Assembly (NCBI GenBank): GCA_029210875.1
Contig: JARGFJ010000024.1
Span: forward strand, 1-38,381
Source of the DNA: Gammaproteobacteria bacterium
GTDB taxonomy: Bacteria > Pseudomonadota > Gammaproteobacteria > Nitrosococcales > Methylophagaceae
Direction: 5' to 3'
DNA length: 38,381 nucleotides
Made by a program: the position numbers and the translations under genes. Below the pieces are notes generated by a model, which saw only the letters and a list, made by a program, of their open reading frames with translations, did not search any database and was not told where the DNA came from. Shown here one piece after another: positions 8,192 to 18,736 of this stretch. How positions within the stretch are numbered: position 1 is the stretch's first letter; every line of letters starts with the position of its first letter.

Positions 8192-11100
8192 ATGTTGTTA
8201 AGAAAGAAACTGTCTCTAATTGCTATTTTGGGTGGCTTATTGATTACGCTTCCGGCCTTGTTTGCACTTTATTATCTTGCCCGTGACAGTTATCTAGAAC
8301 AAACGCTGGCTCAACTCGCTAAAACTACACACGCCAATGCCTCTATTCCCATCGATCATATTCGGCAAGCTGAAACCAGCCTAATCAGCTTGGCTGATGA
8401 ACTGAAACTGAGCCTGTCACAACCACCGTTAGCAAGTGAAATAGATGAGTTTGATAAACTCGTCTCTACTGATGAGCATGGTGTTACTCGCAATAATCCG
8501 AAGCTATTTGACGGTCAGCGTCAAGCAGGTGTTTTTATCCCTGCCGATGTCACTCTTACTGATGACGTTAAACGAACCAAATTGCGCGCAATGAAATTAC
8601 TCAGCCATTACGGTCAGGCGGCTCTGCATTTTTTTGATGGTATTTGGTTTGATCAAGCTAATAAAACATCGGTTATTTTCTGGCGACGCGATGCTGATTT
8701 TATTTATCAATTAGCGCCAGATCATGATTACACCCAAACCTTGTGGAATACTCTGGCATCACCTGAACTCAATCCTGAGCGAACACCAAAATGGACACCT
8801 GCCATTCAAGAATCACCCGTTGGCACATGGGTTGTAAGCTGTGTTTACCCTTTAGATATCGATGACAAGTGGCTTGGGGTATTAGGCCATGACATTGCTC
8901 TGACAGAACTCATTACTAGTTTCACTCAACAAGATGCTTACCAACATAGTCAACATTTTTTACTTGATGCGTATGGTAGTTTTGTTTTAGCGGGTCCCTG
9001 GCAACAACAACTGGAACAAGCATCAGGTGAATTTAAACCTGATCTTAGCCAAGAACCCGAGCTACAGGCTCTTTTCAATGGTGATTTGACTCTCGATGGA
9101 AATCATTATCACGTCAGCTTACACAATCAGAACTATGTCGCGTTCTCATTAGCTCTGCCCGGACTAGACTGGCGTTATTATCGTTTAGTTTTGATCGATG
9201 AACTACTCGCACCGATGCATCAACTGTTTATCGATATCGCTGTGTTATTAATCCTAATCGCCCTGCTCTCAACCATTTTAATGAATCAGGCCGTATGTCG
9301 ATTATTTATACATCCCTTAACTCAGTTTGCAAAGACGGCCTACAACTATGGTCATGGTCAATCTGATAGTCGTATTAACTACCCCAAGCACGATGAATTG
9401 GGTAATGTTGCCTCGACCTTTAACCAAATGGCTGACAATATTCAACGACAGCAACAAACACTTCAAAAAAGTCAGGCCGAATACAGTCATGTCATCAATA
9501 CCATCAATGAGGCCATTTTCAAGCTCGATAATAGCGGACGTGTACAATTCGTCAACGCAGCTTGGCAACAACTGACAGGCTATTTACCTTCATCATCAAT
9601 CAGTCATTTTTTTACTGATTTTATTCATCCAGAATCACTGATTGATGTTGAAACAGCGATTGAAGCTACGCTAGATGACCCCTCTTTCTTATTCCATGGA
9701 GAAATAAAACTACTCAATACACATCAACAATCGATCTGGGTCGAACTTGAAATGCAAGCCTCAATCGACACCTTTCCACACGCAGGTGAACAGCTCGTTA
9801 TTACCGGCCACATGGATGACATTACCACCCGAAAATATACACACTTGATCGATAGTTTGATTAGTAATCTTGAACGTCAAGCTATGCAAGGTCGTCACCT
9901 GGAACAGGTACTTGGTATTTTCTGCATAGAGCTATCACATGCACTATCATTACCGTTAGTCTGGGTTGTTCGCCCGACTGAACACACCCATCGCGTTATT
10001 GCTGCTGCAGGTGATATGGTTGGTCAGGTCAACACGCTTAATCATTTGCTTCTCAGTGATTCAAAGCAATGGCAGCAATTTTCAACGTCAACACAACCAC
10101 AGACATTAACCACTGATTTAACCGTTAATGGTATTGGCGATAGCTTGGTAATACCACTTTGCTTACCTAATGATAATAGCAATGCGATCGTTCTTTTTCA
10201 CACCGAACTTACACAACATTTTTCTGAGCATGATACTGAGCGCCTAAGCAAATTAACCGCCAGGATTGCCATCATCATCCAACTGGCTGAAGATCAAAAA
10301 TGGATGTTGTTACATCGCACAGCAGTCGAAACAACGGCTAATGCTATTTTGATTACCGATAACCACGCCAATATTGAATGGTGTAATGATGCTTTTACCC
10401 GTTTAACCGGCTATTCATTGGAGTCTATTCAAGGTAAAAACCCACGTATTTTGAACTCAGGCAAACAAGACGCGTCATTTTATCAAGAAATGTGGCACTG
10501 CTTATCAAATAAAAAGATATGGCGTGGTGAACTCATTAACCAACGAAAAAATGGCAGTCTTTATTCGGTAGTTCAGACCATCACACCATTAATCGATGAT
10601 CGCGGTAAAATTACCCACTTTGTCGCCGTTCAAGAAGATATCAGTGAACTTAAAGCCGCTGAACAGCGTATGCAATATTTAGCAACGCATGACTTCTTAA
10701 CCGATTTACCTAATCGATTTATGCTTAAACAAAGACTCGATCACGCCATTGAAACAGGGCATCGCCAGCAGCAGCAACATGCTGTTTTGTTTATGGATTT
10801 GGATGGTTTTAAAAGTATCAATGACTCGCTTGGTCACCAGACCGGTGACATGATTTTACAACAGCTCGCACAACGCCTGAGTTCATTGCTTCGTCAAGCT
10901 GATACCCTGGCTCGTATTGGTGGCGATGAATTTGTGCTCTTGCTGGAAAACATTCCAAATGTGGAGACAATCAATAACATCGCGATAAAAGTACTCGAAA
11001 ATTTCAAGCACAAATTTGATGTTCAGGGTAATCAACTCAAACTCACCACAAGTATTGGCATTAGCCTGTATCCACAAGATGGTACAACATCAGAACAACT

Positions 11101-11962
11101 ACTCAGTCACGCAGATGCCGCAATGTATCATGCCAAAGAACAAGGTCGAAATAATATCCAGTTTTTCACCCAATCGATAAATGACACCATCCAGGCACGA
11201 CTGACCCTGGAACAGGATCTGCAAACAGCACTGCACGATAATCAGTTTGAACTGCATTACCAACCTCAAATAGATTTAGAAAAACAGACTGTGCTAGGGG
11301 CTGAAGCCTTACTTCGATGGCACCATCCCAAACGTGGCATGATTTCACCTCTGACCTTTATTCCATTTGCGGAAGATACCGGACAAATCATTGACATCGG
11401 CAATTGGGTACTTAAAACAGCATGTCAACAAGCGAAGCAATGGCATCAGCAAGGTTATGGACAACTTAATGTCTCGATCAATGTCTCTGTTCGTCAGTTA
11501 TTGCATTCGGAATTCATTAGTTCTGTGCAAACTATCTTGACTGAAACGATGGTTAACCCACAACTAATCACTATCGAGCTCACTGAAAGTATTATGGTAA
11601 CCCAACCAGAACATGCAATAGAACTACTCAATCAGCTCAAAGCGCTAGGCTTGAAGCTGTCGATTGATGATTTTGGTACCGGCTATTCCAGCTTGCAATA
11701 TCTCAAATTATTACCTCTTGATGAACTTAAAATTGATCAAAGTTTTATCCGAGATATTATGCATACAGATGGTTATGCTATCGTCAAAAGTATCTGTGCG
11801 CTGGGGCATTCTATGGGATTATCACTGCTGGCTGAGGGGGTTGAACAGGTGTCGACGCCAGCCGTTTTACAGAAAGTAGGCTGTCACCGCTGTCAGGGCT
11901 ATTTATTTAGTAAGTCGCTATCAGTTCAGGATGCAAATGATTATTTTGCTTCGCATTATTAG
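8192..11962 (+). CDS. Membrane c-di-GMP cyclase/phosphodiesterase (sensor-HAMP-PAS-GAF-PAS-GGDEF-EAL)
   Basis: A 1256-residue inner-membrane signalling enzyme. An N-terminal helix (about 8-30) and a second near 340-365 flank a large periplasmic Cache-like sensor. A HAMP segment follows (PLTQFAKTAYNYGHGQSDSR on), then PAS (about 430-545), GAF (about 560-700) and PAS (about 705-830). The GGDEF domain has intact GGDEF at 910-914 and an inhibitory RxxD (RQAD, 900-903) five residues before it. The EAL domain has EAL at 1038-1040 plus NVSVRQL, IELTES, IDDFGTGYSS, LKID, LLAEGVE and QGYLF, so every usual catalytic position looks present. Both making and breaking c-di-GMP are thus possible. Downstream lies a strong hairpin. 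The porin gene 18 bases upstream suggests joint expression. Confidence 0.93.
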   Translation: MLLRKKLSLIAILGGLLITLPALFALYYLARDSYLEQTLAQLAKTTHANASIPIDHIRQAETSLISLADELKLSLSQPPLASEIDEFDKLVSTDEHGVTRNNPKLFDGQRQAGVFIPADVTLTDDVKRTKLRAMKLLSHYGQAALHFFDGIWFDQANKTSVIFWRRDADFIYQLAPDHDYTQTLWNTLASPELNPERTPKWTPAIQESPVGTWVVSCVYPLDIDDKWLGVLGHDIALTELITSFTQQDAYQHSQHFLLDAYGSFVLAGPWQQQLEQASGEFKPDLSQEPELQALFNGDLTLDGNHYHVSLHNQNYVAFSLALPGLDWRYYRLVLIDELLAPMHQLFIDIAVLLILIALLSTILMNQAVCRLFIHPLTQFAKTAYNYGHGQSDSRINYPKHDELGNVASTFNQMADNIQRQQQTLQKSQAEYSHVINTINEAIFKLDNSGRVQFVNAAWQQLTGYLPSSSISHFFTDFIHPESLIDVETAIEATLDDPSFLFHGEIKLLNTHQQSIWVELEMQASIDTFPHAGEQLVITGHMDDITTRKYTHLIDSLISNLERQAMQGRHLEQVLGIFCIELSHALSLPLVWVVRPTEHTHRVIAAAGDMVGQVNTLNHLLLSDSKQWQQFSTSTQPQTLTTDLTVNGIGDSLVIPLCLPNDNSNAIVLFHTELTQHFSEHDTERLSKLTARIAIIIQLAEDQKWMLLHRTAVETTANAILITDNHANIEWCNDAFTRLTGYSLESIQGKNPRILNSGKQDASFYQEMWHCLSNKKIWRGELINQRKNGSLYSVVQTITPLIDDRGKITHFVAVQEDISELKAAEQRMQYLATHDFLTDLPNRFMLKQRLDHAIETGHRQQQQHAVLFMDLDGFKSINDSLGHQTGDMILQQLAQRLSSLLRQADTLARIGGDEFVLLLENIPNVETINNIAIKVLENFKHKFDVQGNQLKLTTSIGISLYPQDGTTSEQLLSHADAAMYHAKEQGRNNIQFFTQSINDTIQARLTLEQDLQTALHDNQFELHYQPQIDLEKQTVLGAEALLRWHHPKRGMISPLTFIPFAEDTGQIIDIGNWVLKTACQQAKQWHQQGYGQLNVSINVSVRQLLHSEFISSVQTILTETMVNPQLITIELTESIMVTQPEHAIELLNQLKALGLKLSIDDFGTGYSSLQYLKLLPLDELKIDQSFIRDIMHTDGYAIVKSICALGHSMGLSLLAEGVEQVSTPAVLQKVGCHRCQGYLFSKSLSVQDANDYFASHY

Positions 11963-11972
11963 CCTGAAAATT

Positions 11973-12006
11973 GCTATTCCGCTGATGTGTTTGTCAGCGG
12001 AATAGC
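11973..12006. terminator. Bidirectional terminator between the GGDEF/EAL gene and phoU
   Basis: GCTATTCCGCTGA and TCAGCGGAATAGC form a perfect 13-base stem with the eight-base loop TGTGTTTG. On the minus strand it is followed at once by AATTTTC; on the plus strand by a T-rich stretch ending in TTTTT about 12 bases on. It lies between two convergent genes and can serve both. Confidence 0.8.
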
Positions 12007-12013
12007 TCGATGT

Positions 12014-12727
12014 TTATATTTTTCGATCGAGTAACTGTTCCATATGCTCAATACTTAAATGGCGCACATCTTTACCCTCAACCAGATAAATAATATGTTC
12101 GCAAATGTTATGAGCGTGATCGCCAATCCGTTCCAGTGAGCGTGCTGACCACATCATATCAATAACCCGAGTCACTGCTCGCGGATCTTCCATCATATAG
12201 GTGATTAATTGACGAATAATGGTTTCATATTCCGAATCAACCGCTTGATCTTCGCGTGCAACTTGCATTGCCTGATCAACATCAAAACGAGCAAACGCAT
12301 CTAACGCATCGCGTAACATGCCACGAACATGATTGCCCAAGGTTTGTAATTCACGATAATTCTTCTTAGGACGATCTTTTTCAGACAGATTTAACGCCAT
12401 CCGGGCAATACTGACTGATTCATCACCAATGCGTTCAAGATCGGTAATTGTTTTTAATATACCCGCAACAAGGCGTAAATCACCTGCTGTTGGCTGGCGT
12501 AATGCAATAATTTGGATACATTCTTCATCAATTGTGATTTCCAAATCATTAACATCCTCATCTAATGCCATGACTTCACGCGCTAATTCATTATCGCCAG
12601 TCATCAGTGCTTCTAAGGCATTATTTATTTGCTGCTCAACCAAACCACCCATGGCTAAAACACGTGAGCGAATGTCTTCCAATTCATTCTCGAATTGTTG
12701 TGAAATATGTTGTGAATTAGTCACCAT
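12014..12727 (-). CDS. phoU: Phosphate signalling protein PhoU
   Basis: Cytoplasmic negative regulator that links the Pst transporter to PhoR so that the Pho regulon is silent when phosphate is plentiful. The 237 residues show the two PhoU repeats: the metal-binding-type helices appear as DLRLVAGILKTITDLERIGD in the first and VTRVIDMMWSARSLERIGDH in the second, both with the E/D-rich ERIGD signature. The start ATG has GGGAG seven bases upstream. It is the last gene of the pst cluster, 26 bases after pstB, and is followed by a strong hairpin. Length and order (pstSCAB-phoU) are standard. Confidence 0.97.
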   Translation of the reverse strand: MVTNSQHISQQFENELEDIRSRVLAMGGLVEQQINNALEALMTGDNELAREVMALDEDVNDLEITIDEECIQIIALRQPTAGDLRLVAGILKTITDLERIGDESVSIARMALNLSEKDRPKKNYRELQTLGNHVRGMLRDALDAFARFDVDQAMQVAREDQAVDSEYETIIRQLITYMMEDPRAVTRVIDMMWSARSLERIGDHAHNICEHIIYLVEGKDVRHLSIEHMEQLLDRKI

Positions 12728-12753
12728 TACTTAACTCCCTAAATGTTGTTCTA

Positions 12754-13599
12754 TTAACCGTAACGGCCTGTAATATAATCTTCTGTTTGTTTCTTAGATG
12801 GGTTAGTAAATAACTCATCCGTTGCACCAAACTCAATCAATTCTCCCATATACATAAAGGCAGTATAGTCTGATACTCGTGCAGCCTGTTGCATATTATG
12901 AGTTACAATTACGATGGTGTATTTATCTTTGAGTTCATAAATCAACTCTTCAATTTTAAGTGTTGATAAAGGATCAAGCGCGGATGCTGGCTCATCCAGT
13001 AATAACACTTCAGGCTCAATCGCGATGGCTCGTGCTATCACTAAACGTTGCTGTTGACCGCCGGACATACCCATCGCTGATTCATGCAAGCGATCTTTTA
13101 CTTCATCCCACAATGCCGCTCCTTTAAGTGATTTTTCGACCACTTTATCCAGGGTAGCGCGGTCATTAACACCTTGCAAGCGTAGCCCATAAGCCACATT
13201 TTCATAAATCGATTTAGGAAAAGGATTCGGTTTTTGGAACACCATGCCAACCTGACGGCGTAAATCAGCGACATTAACCGATGGTGTATTCAACTCTTTA
13301 CCATCCAGTAACATCTCACCCTGAATATTAACACTATCGATCAAGTCATTCATGCGGTTAAAACAGCGTAATAATGTTGATTTACCACAACCACTTGGAC
13401 CGATAAATGCAGTTACTCTGTTTTTCGCAATTGACATATTAATGTTATGCAAAGCCTGTTGTTGTCCATAAAACAAGTTAAAGTCTTTGACTTGAAGACA
13501 AACAGTTTCATTTGCCATATTTAATTTAGGACCACGGCCCATTGATTCAATGTCAATTGTTCGTGCCGCCGTCATTGTTTGTTGTCTATCTGCATTCAT
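12754..13599 (-). CDS. pstB: Phosphate ABC transporter ATPase PstB
   Basis: ATP-hydrolysing subunit of the high-affinity phosphate importer, on the inner face of the membrane. Walker A GPSGCGKS is at 67-74, the Q-loop in [10 protein letters not shown], the ABC signature MSGGQQQR, Walker B EVLLLDEP, the D-loop SALD and the switch His in IVIVTHN. The ATG at 13599 comes one base after the pstA stop, preceded by GTGAGAG; an in-frame GTG at 13611 would overlap pstA and is less likely. An N-terminal extension of about 30 residues precedes the conserved ATPase domain, making it slightly longer (281) than the usual 250-260. Confidence 0.96.
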   Translation of the reverse strand: MNADRQQTMTAARTIDIESMGRGPKLNMANETVCLQVKDFNLFYGQQQALHNINMSIAKNRVTAFIGPSGCGKSTLLRCFNRMNDLIDSVNIQGEMLLDGKELNTPSVNVADLRRQVGMVFQKPNPFPKSIYENVAYGLRLQGVNDRATLDKVVEKSLKGAALWDEVKDRLHESAMGMSGGQQQRLVIARAIAIEPEVLLLDEPASALDPLSTLKIEELIYELKDKYTIVIVTHNMQQAARVSDYTAFMYMGELIEFGATDELFTNPSKKQTEDYITGRYG

Positions 13600-13600
13600 A

Positions 13601-15286
13601 TTAACTCTCACTTGCTTTAAAGTTCTCGCGTAAACGATTACGTATACTAATCGCAGCTAAATTCAACACAATAATGATCAACACCAGTAATAACGCTGTG
13701 GCATACACTAGAGGTCTAGCCGCTTCAACATTGGGGCTTTGGAAGCCAACATCGTAAATATGGAAGCCAAGATGCATAAATTGACGATCTAGATGTAAAT
13801 ACGGTGCAATGGTATCAACTGCTAGAGCAGGTGCTAATTTGACCACACCGACCATCATCAATGGTGCCACTTCACCGGCCGCGCGTGCCACCGCCAAAAT
13901 TAAACCCGTCATCATTGCTGGTGCCGCCATTGGTAACACTGTTCGCCATAATGTTTCGGCTTTGGTTGCTCCCAATGCCAGACTCCCTTCACGAATTGCA
14001 CGAGGAATGCGTGATAAGCCTTCTTCTGTTGCTACAATCACCACTGGTACCGTCAAAATTGCCAAGGTTAGCGATGCCCACATCAGACCGGGAGTACCGA
14101 AGGTTGGGGCAGGTAATTTGGCCGAGAAAAACAGTTCGTCAATATTGCCACCAATAAAATAGACAAAAAAGCCCAAGCCAAATACACCATAAACAATTGA
14201 GGGCACACCCGCCAAGTTGTTGACCGCGATACGAATCAGACGAATCATTGGGCCTTGTGTTGCGTATTCTTTCAAATACACTGCCGCAATCACACCAAAT
14301 GGCGTCACCAAAACAGCCATGATCATAACCATCATCACCGTACCAAAGATAGCTGGGAAAATACCACCTTCAGTATTGGCCTCACGCGGCTCGCCTGATA
14401 CAAATTTCCATACAGCATGCCCGTAAAAACCAAGCTTATCCCATACGCTCATTGCATTTGGCTTACTAACTTCAACGACCTTGGCTAACGGAATTTCTAC
14501 CTCTCTGCCATCGGACATGCGAACCATGATCTGATCTCTATTCAAAGCAGTATTTAAATCAAATAACTGTTTTTGGAGATCGCTATATCGCACATCCCAC
14601 TGTTTGCGCTCTTGCTCAAGTTCCTGATATTGAATAGCACCTTCAGGTACTCCGGCTAATTCCAGACGACGCTGTTCAAGACGAAGTTGTTCTAAGCCAT
14701 GATTAATTTCACCAATGTCTTTTTTCTCAATTTTTTTAGCCTGAGCGACTAAGTCATTGCTACGAATAAGCCTTGTTTGTAATTCTTGCCATGCATTGTC
14801 ACCGTCTGCAACGACTTCATGTTGTTGCTTTACCCGAGTCAAATAACCATAAAAATTACCCCACTCCCGACGTTCAATGGCGACAATATCCGCTGGATAA
14901 CTGATTTCACCCATCCACGGCCCATTCACCCATCGAAAATCCAAACCAAAATAATCACGGTTACCCACTTTTAGTAAATGACGTTCTGCACTTGCTTGAC
15001 CTTCCGGTAAATCAACACCCGCACTTTTTAAGCGCGAAGCAGACACCTCTTCGGTATCTATCGCCTCACCAATTAGGGTGATCGCTTCACCACCTGGCTC
15101 TTGATAGGATAACTCCATCACATCTGCTGGCCAAAAATGACTCAAGCCTCGCACCGCGATAAGTAAAAGTAGGCCTACAACCATTACCAAAGAGATACTG
15201 ACAGCACCTGCATTTAGCCATACCCATGGACTACCACTTTTGTACCAACTCGAAAAAGATTTATTAGTCATCGTTTTACTCTTCAT
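13601..15286 (-). CDS. pstA: Phosphate ABC transporter permease PstA, enlarged form
   Basis: Inner-membrane permease of the Pst importer. At 561 residues it is nearly twice the E. coli length. The extra part is an N-terminal module (PF11812/DUF3333 type): a first membrane helix (about 22-46), then about 250 periplasmic residues with a Gln/Glu/Leu-rich coiled coil (about 170-240). The usual permease domain follows from about residue 295, with the EAA-type loop [20 protein letters not shown] that contacts PstB. Its ATG overlaps the pstC stop by one base (TAATG), so translation is coupled. The pairing with an enlarged PstC suggests the two periplasmic parts work together; that is inference. Confidence 0.94.
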   Translation of the reverse strand: MKSKTMTNKSFSSWYKSGSPWVWLNAGAVSISLVMVVGLLLLIAVRGLSHFWPADVMELSYQEPGGEAITLIGEAIDTEEVSASRLKSAGVDLPEGQASAERHLLKVGNRDYFGLDFRWVNGPWMGEISYPADIVAIERREWGNFYGYLTRVKQQHEVVADGDNAWQELQTRLIRSNDLVAQAKKIEKKDIGEINHGLEQLRLEQRRLELAGVPEGAIQYQELEQERKQWDVRYSDLQKQLFDLNTALNRDQIMVRMSDGREVEIPLAKVVEVSKPNAMSVWDKLGFYGHAVWKFVSGEPREANTEGGIFPAIFGTVMMVMIMAVLVTPFGVIAAVYLKEYATQGPMIRLIRIAVNNLAGVPSIVYGVFGLGFFVYFIGGNIDELFFSAKLPAPTFGTPGLMWASLTLAILTVPVVIVATEEGLSRIPRAIREGSLALGATKAETLWRTVLPMAAPAMMTGLILAVARAAGEVAPLMMVGVVKLAPALAVDTIAPYLHLDRQFMHLGFHIYDVGFQSPNVEAARPLVYATALLLVLIIIVLNLAAISIRNRLRENFKASES

Positions 15287-17562
15287 TACAGGCTACTGTA
15301 TTTGTTACGCAAACGCTGACGGACAACTTCAGCAATCGTATTAAAAATAAATGTCGCCATAAACAACACCAAAGCGGCTAAGAACAAAACGCGGTAATGC
15401 GTGCTGGCCACCTCTGCTTCCGGCATTTCTACAGCAATATTGGCTGATAAGGCTCTGAAACCTTCAAAGATATTGAAGTCCATAATCGGTGTATTACCGG
15501 TTGCCATTAACACAATCATGGTTTCACCGACAGCACGGCCCAGACCAATCATCACAGCTGAGAAAATACCCGGGCTTGCTGTCAGTAACACAACACGCGT
15601 CAGTGTTTGCCACGGTGTCGCACCTAATGCCAATGACCCAATCGTCAAATGTTTAGGCACACCAAATATCGCATCTTCAGTAATCGAAAAAATGGTTGGA
15701 ATAACCGCAAACCCCATCACCATACCGACGACGAGTGAATTACGCTGATCAAAACCAATACCCATATCGGTTAACCATTTCGGCATATTGCCATCAAACA
15801 GCCATAATTCCAGTGTCGGACTGGCCAGCATTGATAACACACCAACAGCGATCACAATCGGGATCAAAATCGCTGCTTCCCAACCATCAGGAATACGCTC
15901 TTTCAATGCAGCAGGTAATTTTGTCCATGCCCATGCGGTTAAAATAATCATTATTGGCATCATAATAAAAATAGAAAAGACACCAGGCAAATTACCCTCT
16001 ACTAATGGTGCTAGCCATAAGCCAGCCAGAAATCCAAGGATAACGGTTGGCAATGCCTCCATAATTTCAATGGTTGGCTTAACAATGGTACGCATTCGTG
16101 GTGACATAAAATAAGCCGCGTAAATCGCGCCCATAATTGCTAGCGGTACCGCTACGATCATCGCGTAAAATGCTGCTTTTAGCGTGCCGAAGGTTAATGG
16201 ACTTAAACTAAATTTAGGTTCAAAGTCATTACTGGCCGATGACGATTGCCAAATATATTCTGGTTTATCACGACTTTCATACCACACTTTTTCCCATAAC
16301 GAATGCCAGGACACCTCCGGGTGTTCGTTATCGATATAAGCTAATTTTGTCTGGCCATCGTCAGTCATGGTGATGATGCCGTTAGCCCGAGGTGAAATAG
16401 CCATTAATGCATGGCCTGGCTTAACCAGTGGCTCAACCAGTAAGGTCCGATGTGCGGTAGTATGATAAACACCAAGCTGACCAGAGGTATCTAAGGCTAA
16501 AAAGCCTTTGCGGGAATATTCTGGTGCAATTGTGGCAATTGGTGCAGTTTGATCATTAAAACTACGGACATTGTGTAAGGTGTAATTGTTGTTGTCATCG
16601 CGTACTGGAAACCACTGATCAATCTGACCATCGCTACGTCCAGCCAGAATCGATATTCCACCCGTTAAAAACTCCAGTGCAGTAATATCAATGCCAGAGG
16701 GTACCGCTTTAATTTTTTGGATTAAATGCGGTGCGTCACTATTACTGATGTCGAAATAACTGATAAAACCTTTATCATCAACAACATATAATTCGCGTTG
16801 GTCGATATCCAGTTGAAGATGAGTTTGAGTGTCGCGATTATCAAGTGGAATTTCAGCCATTTTTTGCTTAATTGTAAACAGTTCTTCATCCATAAAATCC
16901 TGTTCACGCTCAAAACTTTTCAGGACTAATCGCTTGTCTTGTGTCAAACCGACCAAGGTCGTCTGTTCATCATTACTTTGTACACTTAACAAGGTTAATG
17001 GCTGTGCTTGTGAGTCCAGCACCAAGGCGTCTTCACCCATTGGATAAGAAATGATTGGCGTGATTTTACGTGTATTACCTTCTGGATAACTAATCTTATA
17101 GTCCTGCTTGAAAACCAAAACTCGACCGTCATTTAAACCATAAGCAAATACACCCGTAGATGGTGCTCCCTTACTGAAACTGGTGATGGTGCTTTCAGCC
17201 GGCACGGGCAACCTCTGCTCCAGCATCGTTTGGCCATTATTGGCGTTAAAGAACTTAACCTTGCCTTGCCTTGTCAGCATTAAACCAACATCGTTGTATT
17301 CGTTTAATGTTAAATGCTGAACATTTGTGCTTCCCAGATTAAATTCGGCATCCTGTTCAATATCAGCACCATAAAATAACGGGAAGACCACATACAGCAA
17401 ATAAAAGAAGATCAATACAATCGCAAAAATAACCGACATACCACCCATGGCTACGCCATATTTTGCTAGACGATCTTTAAATTCACGCCATGCTCTACGG
17501 CGAATAGCCACAGCTGAGTCTGTTGCAGGTAAAACACTAGTGCTCATGGATTCTTGAACCAT
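15286..17562 (-). CDS. pstC: Phosphate ABC transporter permease PstC with large periplasmic domain
   Basis: Inner-membrane permease of the Pst importer, 758 residues against about 320 in E. coli. After the first membrane helix (about 42-65) comes roughly 390 residues of repeated beta-strand units (for example NDVGLMLTRQGKVKFFN, GVFAYGLNDGRVLVFKQD, GGISILAGRSDGQIDQWFP, GFLALDTSGQLGVYHT), the look of a WD40/PQQ-type beta-propeller. The standard permease part starts near residue 470, with the loop [20 protein letters not shown] second ATG at 17547 is an alternative start. A hairpin between pstS and this gene probably lowers its expression relative to pstS. Coupled to pstA by a one-base overlap. 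Confidence 0.94.
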   Translation of the reverse strand: MVQESMSTSVLPATDSAVAIRRRAWREFKDRLAKYGVAMGGMSVIFAIVLIFFYLLYVVFPLFYGADIEQDAEFNLGSTNVQHLTLNEYNDVGLMLTRQGKVKFFNANNGQTMLEQRLPVPAESTITSFSKGAPSTGVFAYGLNDGRVLVFKQDYKISYPEGNTRKITPIISYPMGEDALVLDSQAQPLTLLSVQSNDEQTTLVGLTQDKRLVLKSFEREQDFMDEELFTIKQKMAEIPLDNRDTQTHLQLDIDQRELYVVDDKGFISYFDISNSDAPHLIQKIKAVPSGIDITALEFLTGGISILAGRSDGQIDQWFPVRDDNNNYTLHNVRSFNDQTAPIATIAPEYSRKGFLALDTSGQLGVYHTTAHRTLLVEPLVKPGHALMAISPRANGIITMTDDGQTKLAYIDNEHPEVSWHSLWEKVWYESRDKPEYIWQSSSASNDFEPKFSLSPLTFGTLKAAFYAMIVAVPLAIMGAIYAAYFMSPRMRTIVKPTIEIMEALPTVILGFLAGLWLAPLVEGNLPGVFSIFIMMPIMIILTAWAWTKLPAALKERIPDGWEAAILIPIVIAVGVLSMLASPTLELWLFDGNMPKWLTDMGIGFDQRNSLVVGMVMGFAVIPTIFSITEDAIFGVPKHLTIGSLALGATPWQTLTRVVLLTASPGIFSAVMIGLGRAVGETMIVLMATGNTPIMDFNIFEGFRALSANIAVEMPEAEVASTHYRVLFLAALVLFMATFIFNTIAEVVRQRLRNKYSSL

Positions 17563-17667
17563 AAAGTAAATACTCTATAAAACGATTATCGGCATGTTTT
17601 GCCTTTGATTGTCAATACAAGTAAAAAATAACTTTAACAAACTATTTTTTGATTATATTCATAACAA

Positions 17668-17697
17668 AACGCCCCAGTATCATTATACCGAGGCGTT
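17668..17697 (-). terminator. Attenuating hairpin between pstS and pstC
   Basis: On the minus strand AACGCCTCGGTAT pairs with ATACTGGGGCGTT (13 pairs, two of them G-T) around an AATG loop and is followed by TTGTT. It lies 34 bases after the pstS stop. The short, interrupted T run suggests partial termination, which would give more binding protein than permease; such a hairpin is common after pstS. It could also stabilise the pstS transcript end. Confidence 0.7.
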
Positions 17698-17731
17698 TGT
17701 TTTATCTAAACTTAAATTAAAACGAACTGTT

Positions 17732-18685
17732 TTAGTTTAATTTTTCTAACTCTTTTTCAACAACCGAAGCTGGTAGAGGAATATAACCATCTTTAACTAC
17801 AACTTGTTGACCTACTTTCGACATGATCATTTTGATAAATTCACGATCAATAGGTGCTAATGGTTTGTTAGGCGCTTTGTTGATATAAACGTATAGGTAA
17901 CGAGATAGCGGGTACGTACCATTTGCTGCATTTTCTGCTGTCGCAGCAATAAATGGTTTACCTTCTTCTTTTGTTAATGCTAATGCTTTAACACCAGACG
18001 TTTTATAACCAATACCTGAATAACCAATACCGTTTAGTGATTTAGTGACACCTTGAACTACAGATGCTGAACCTGGTTGTTCGTTGACACTATCTTTATA
18101 GTCACCTTTACACAATGCGTGTTTTTTAAAGTAACCGTATGTACCCGACACTGAGTTACGACCGTAAAGCTGGATACTACCCAAGTCACTACCCAATTGA
18201 GTCCAGCTAGCGATATCTTCTGCATAACCACATTTACGAGTCGCCGAGAAAATCGCATCTACTTGAGGAACAGTTAATCCTTCAATAGGATTATCTTTAT
18301 GTACGAAAACAGCTAATGCGTCAATAGCGACACGAATTGGTGTTGCTTTATAGCCATATTTTTCTTCGAAAGCCGCGTCTTCTTTGTCCTTCATTTTACG
18401 GCTCATCGGACCAAAATTTGATGTACCTTCTGTTAATGCAGGAGGCGCAGTAGAAGAACCCGCAGCTTGGATTTGAATGTTAACGTTTGGATATTCACGT
18501 TTGAACTCTTCAGCCCAAAGCGTCATCAAGTTAGCTAACGTATCAGAACCAACACTGGATAAGTTACCAGAGATACCACTTTGTTTTTGATAATCCGGTA
18601 ATGCTGCATCAACATCAGCAAATGTTGCTGCAGAGAATACCATCGTTACTGCAGTACCTAAAATTGCAAGTTTTTTCTTGAACAT
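17732..18685 (-). CDS. pstS: Phosphate-binding protein PstS
   Basis: Periplasmic receptor that captures phosphate for the Pst importer. The 317-residue precursor has a signal peptide ([19 protein letters not shown], cleaved before DVDAALP). The binding-fold signatures are visible: [18 protein letters not shown] at the first helix, [23 protein letters not shown] in the phosphate-loop region, and [18 protein letters not shown]. Two Cys (near 150 and 190) could form a disulfide. It belongs to the PstS branch of the PBP-like-2 type rather than the classic E. coli form. GGGAG lies about ten bases before the ATG. A tandem PhoB box precedes the gene, and it opens the pst unit, separated from pstC by a hairpin. 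Confidence 0.95.
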   Translation of the reverse strand: MFKKKLAILGTAVTMVFSAATFADVDAALPDYQKQSGISGNLSSVGSDTLANLMTLWAEEFKREYPNVNIQIQAAGSSTAPPALTEGTSNFGPMSRKMKDKEDAAFEEKYGYKATPIRVAIDALAVFVHKDNPIEGLTVPQVDAIFSATRKCGYAEDIASWTQLGSDLGSIQLYGRNSVSGTYGYFKKHALCKGDYKDSVNEQPGSASVVQGVTKSLNGIGYSGIGYKTSGVKALALTKEEGKPFIAATAENAANGTYPLSRYLYVYINKAPNKPLAPIDREFIKMIMSKVGQQVVVKDGYIPLPASVVEKELEKLN

Positions 18686-18736
18686 GGTTGTTCAACTCCC
18701 AAGTTAATATAAATGTGTAATGAAATTACCTAGAGG

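Noticed and set aside
13809-14162. 117-codon plus-strand frame opposite pstA
   Set aside because: Antisense to the conserved permease domain, no family resemblance or start signal.
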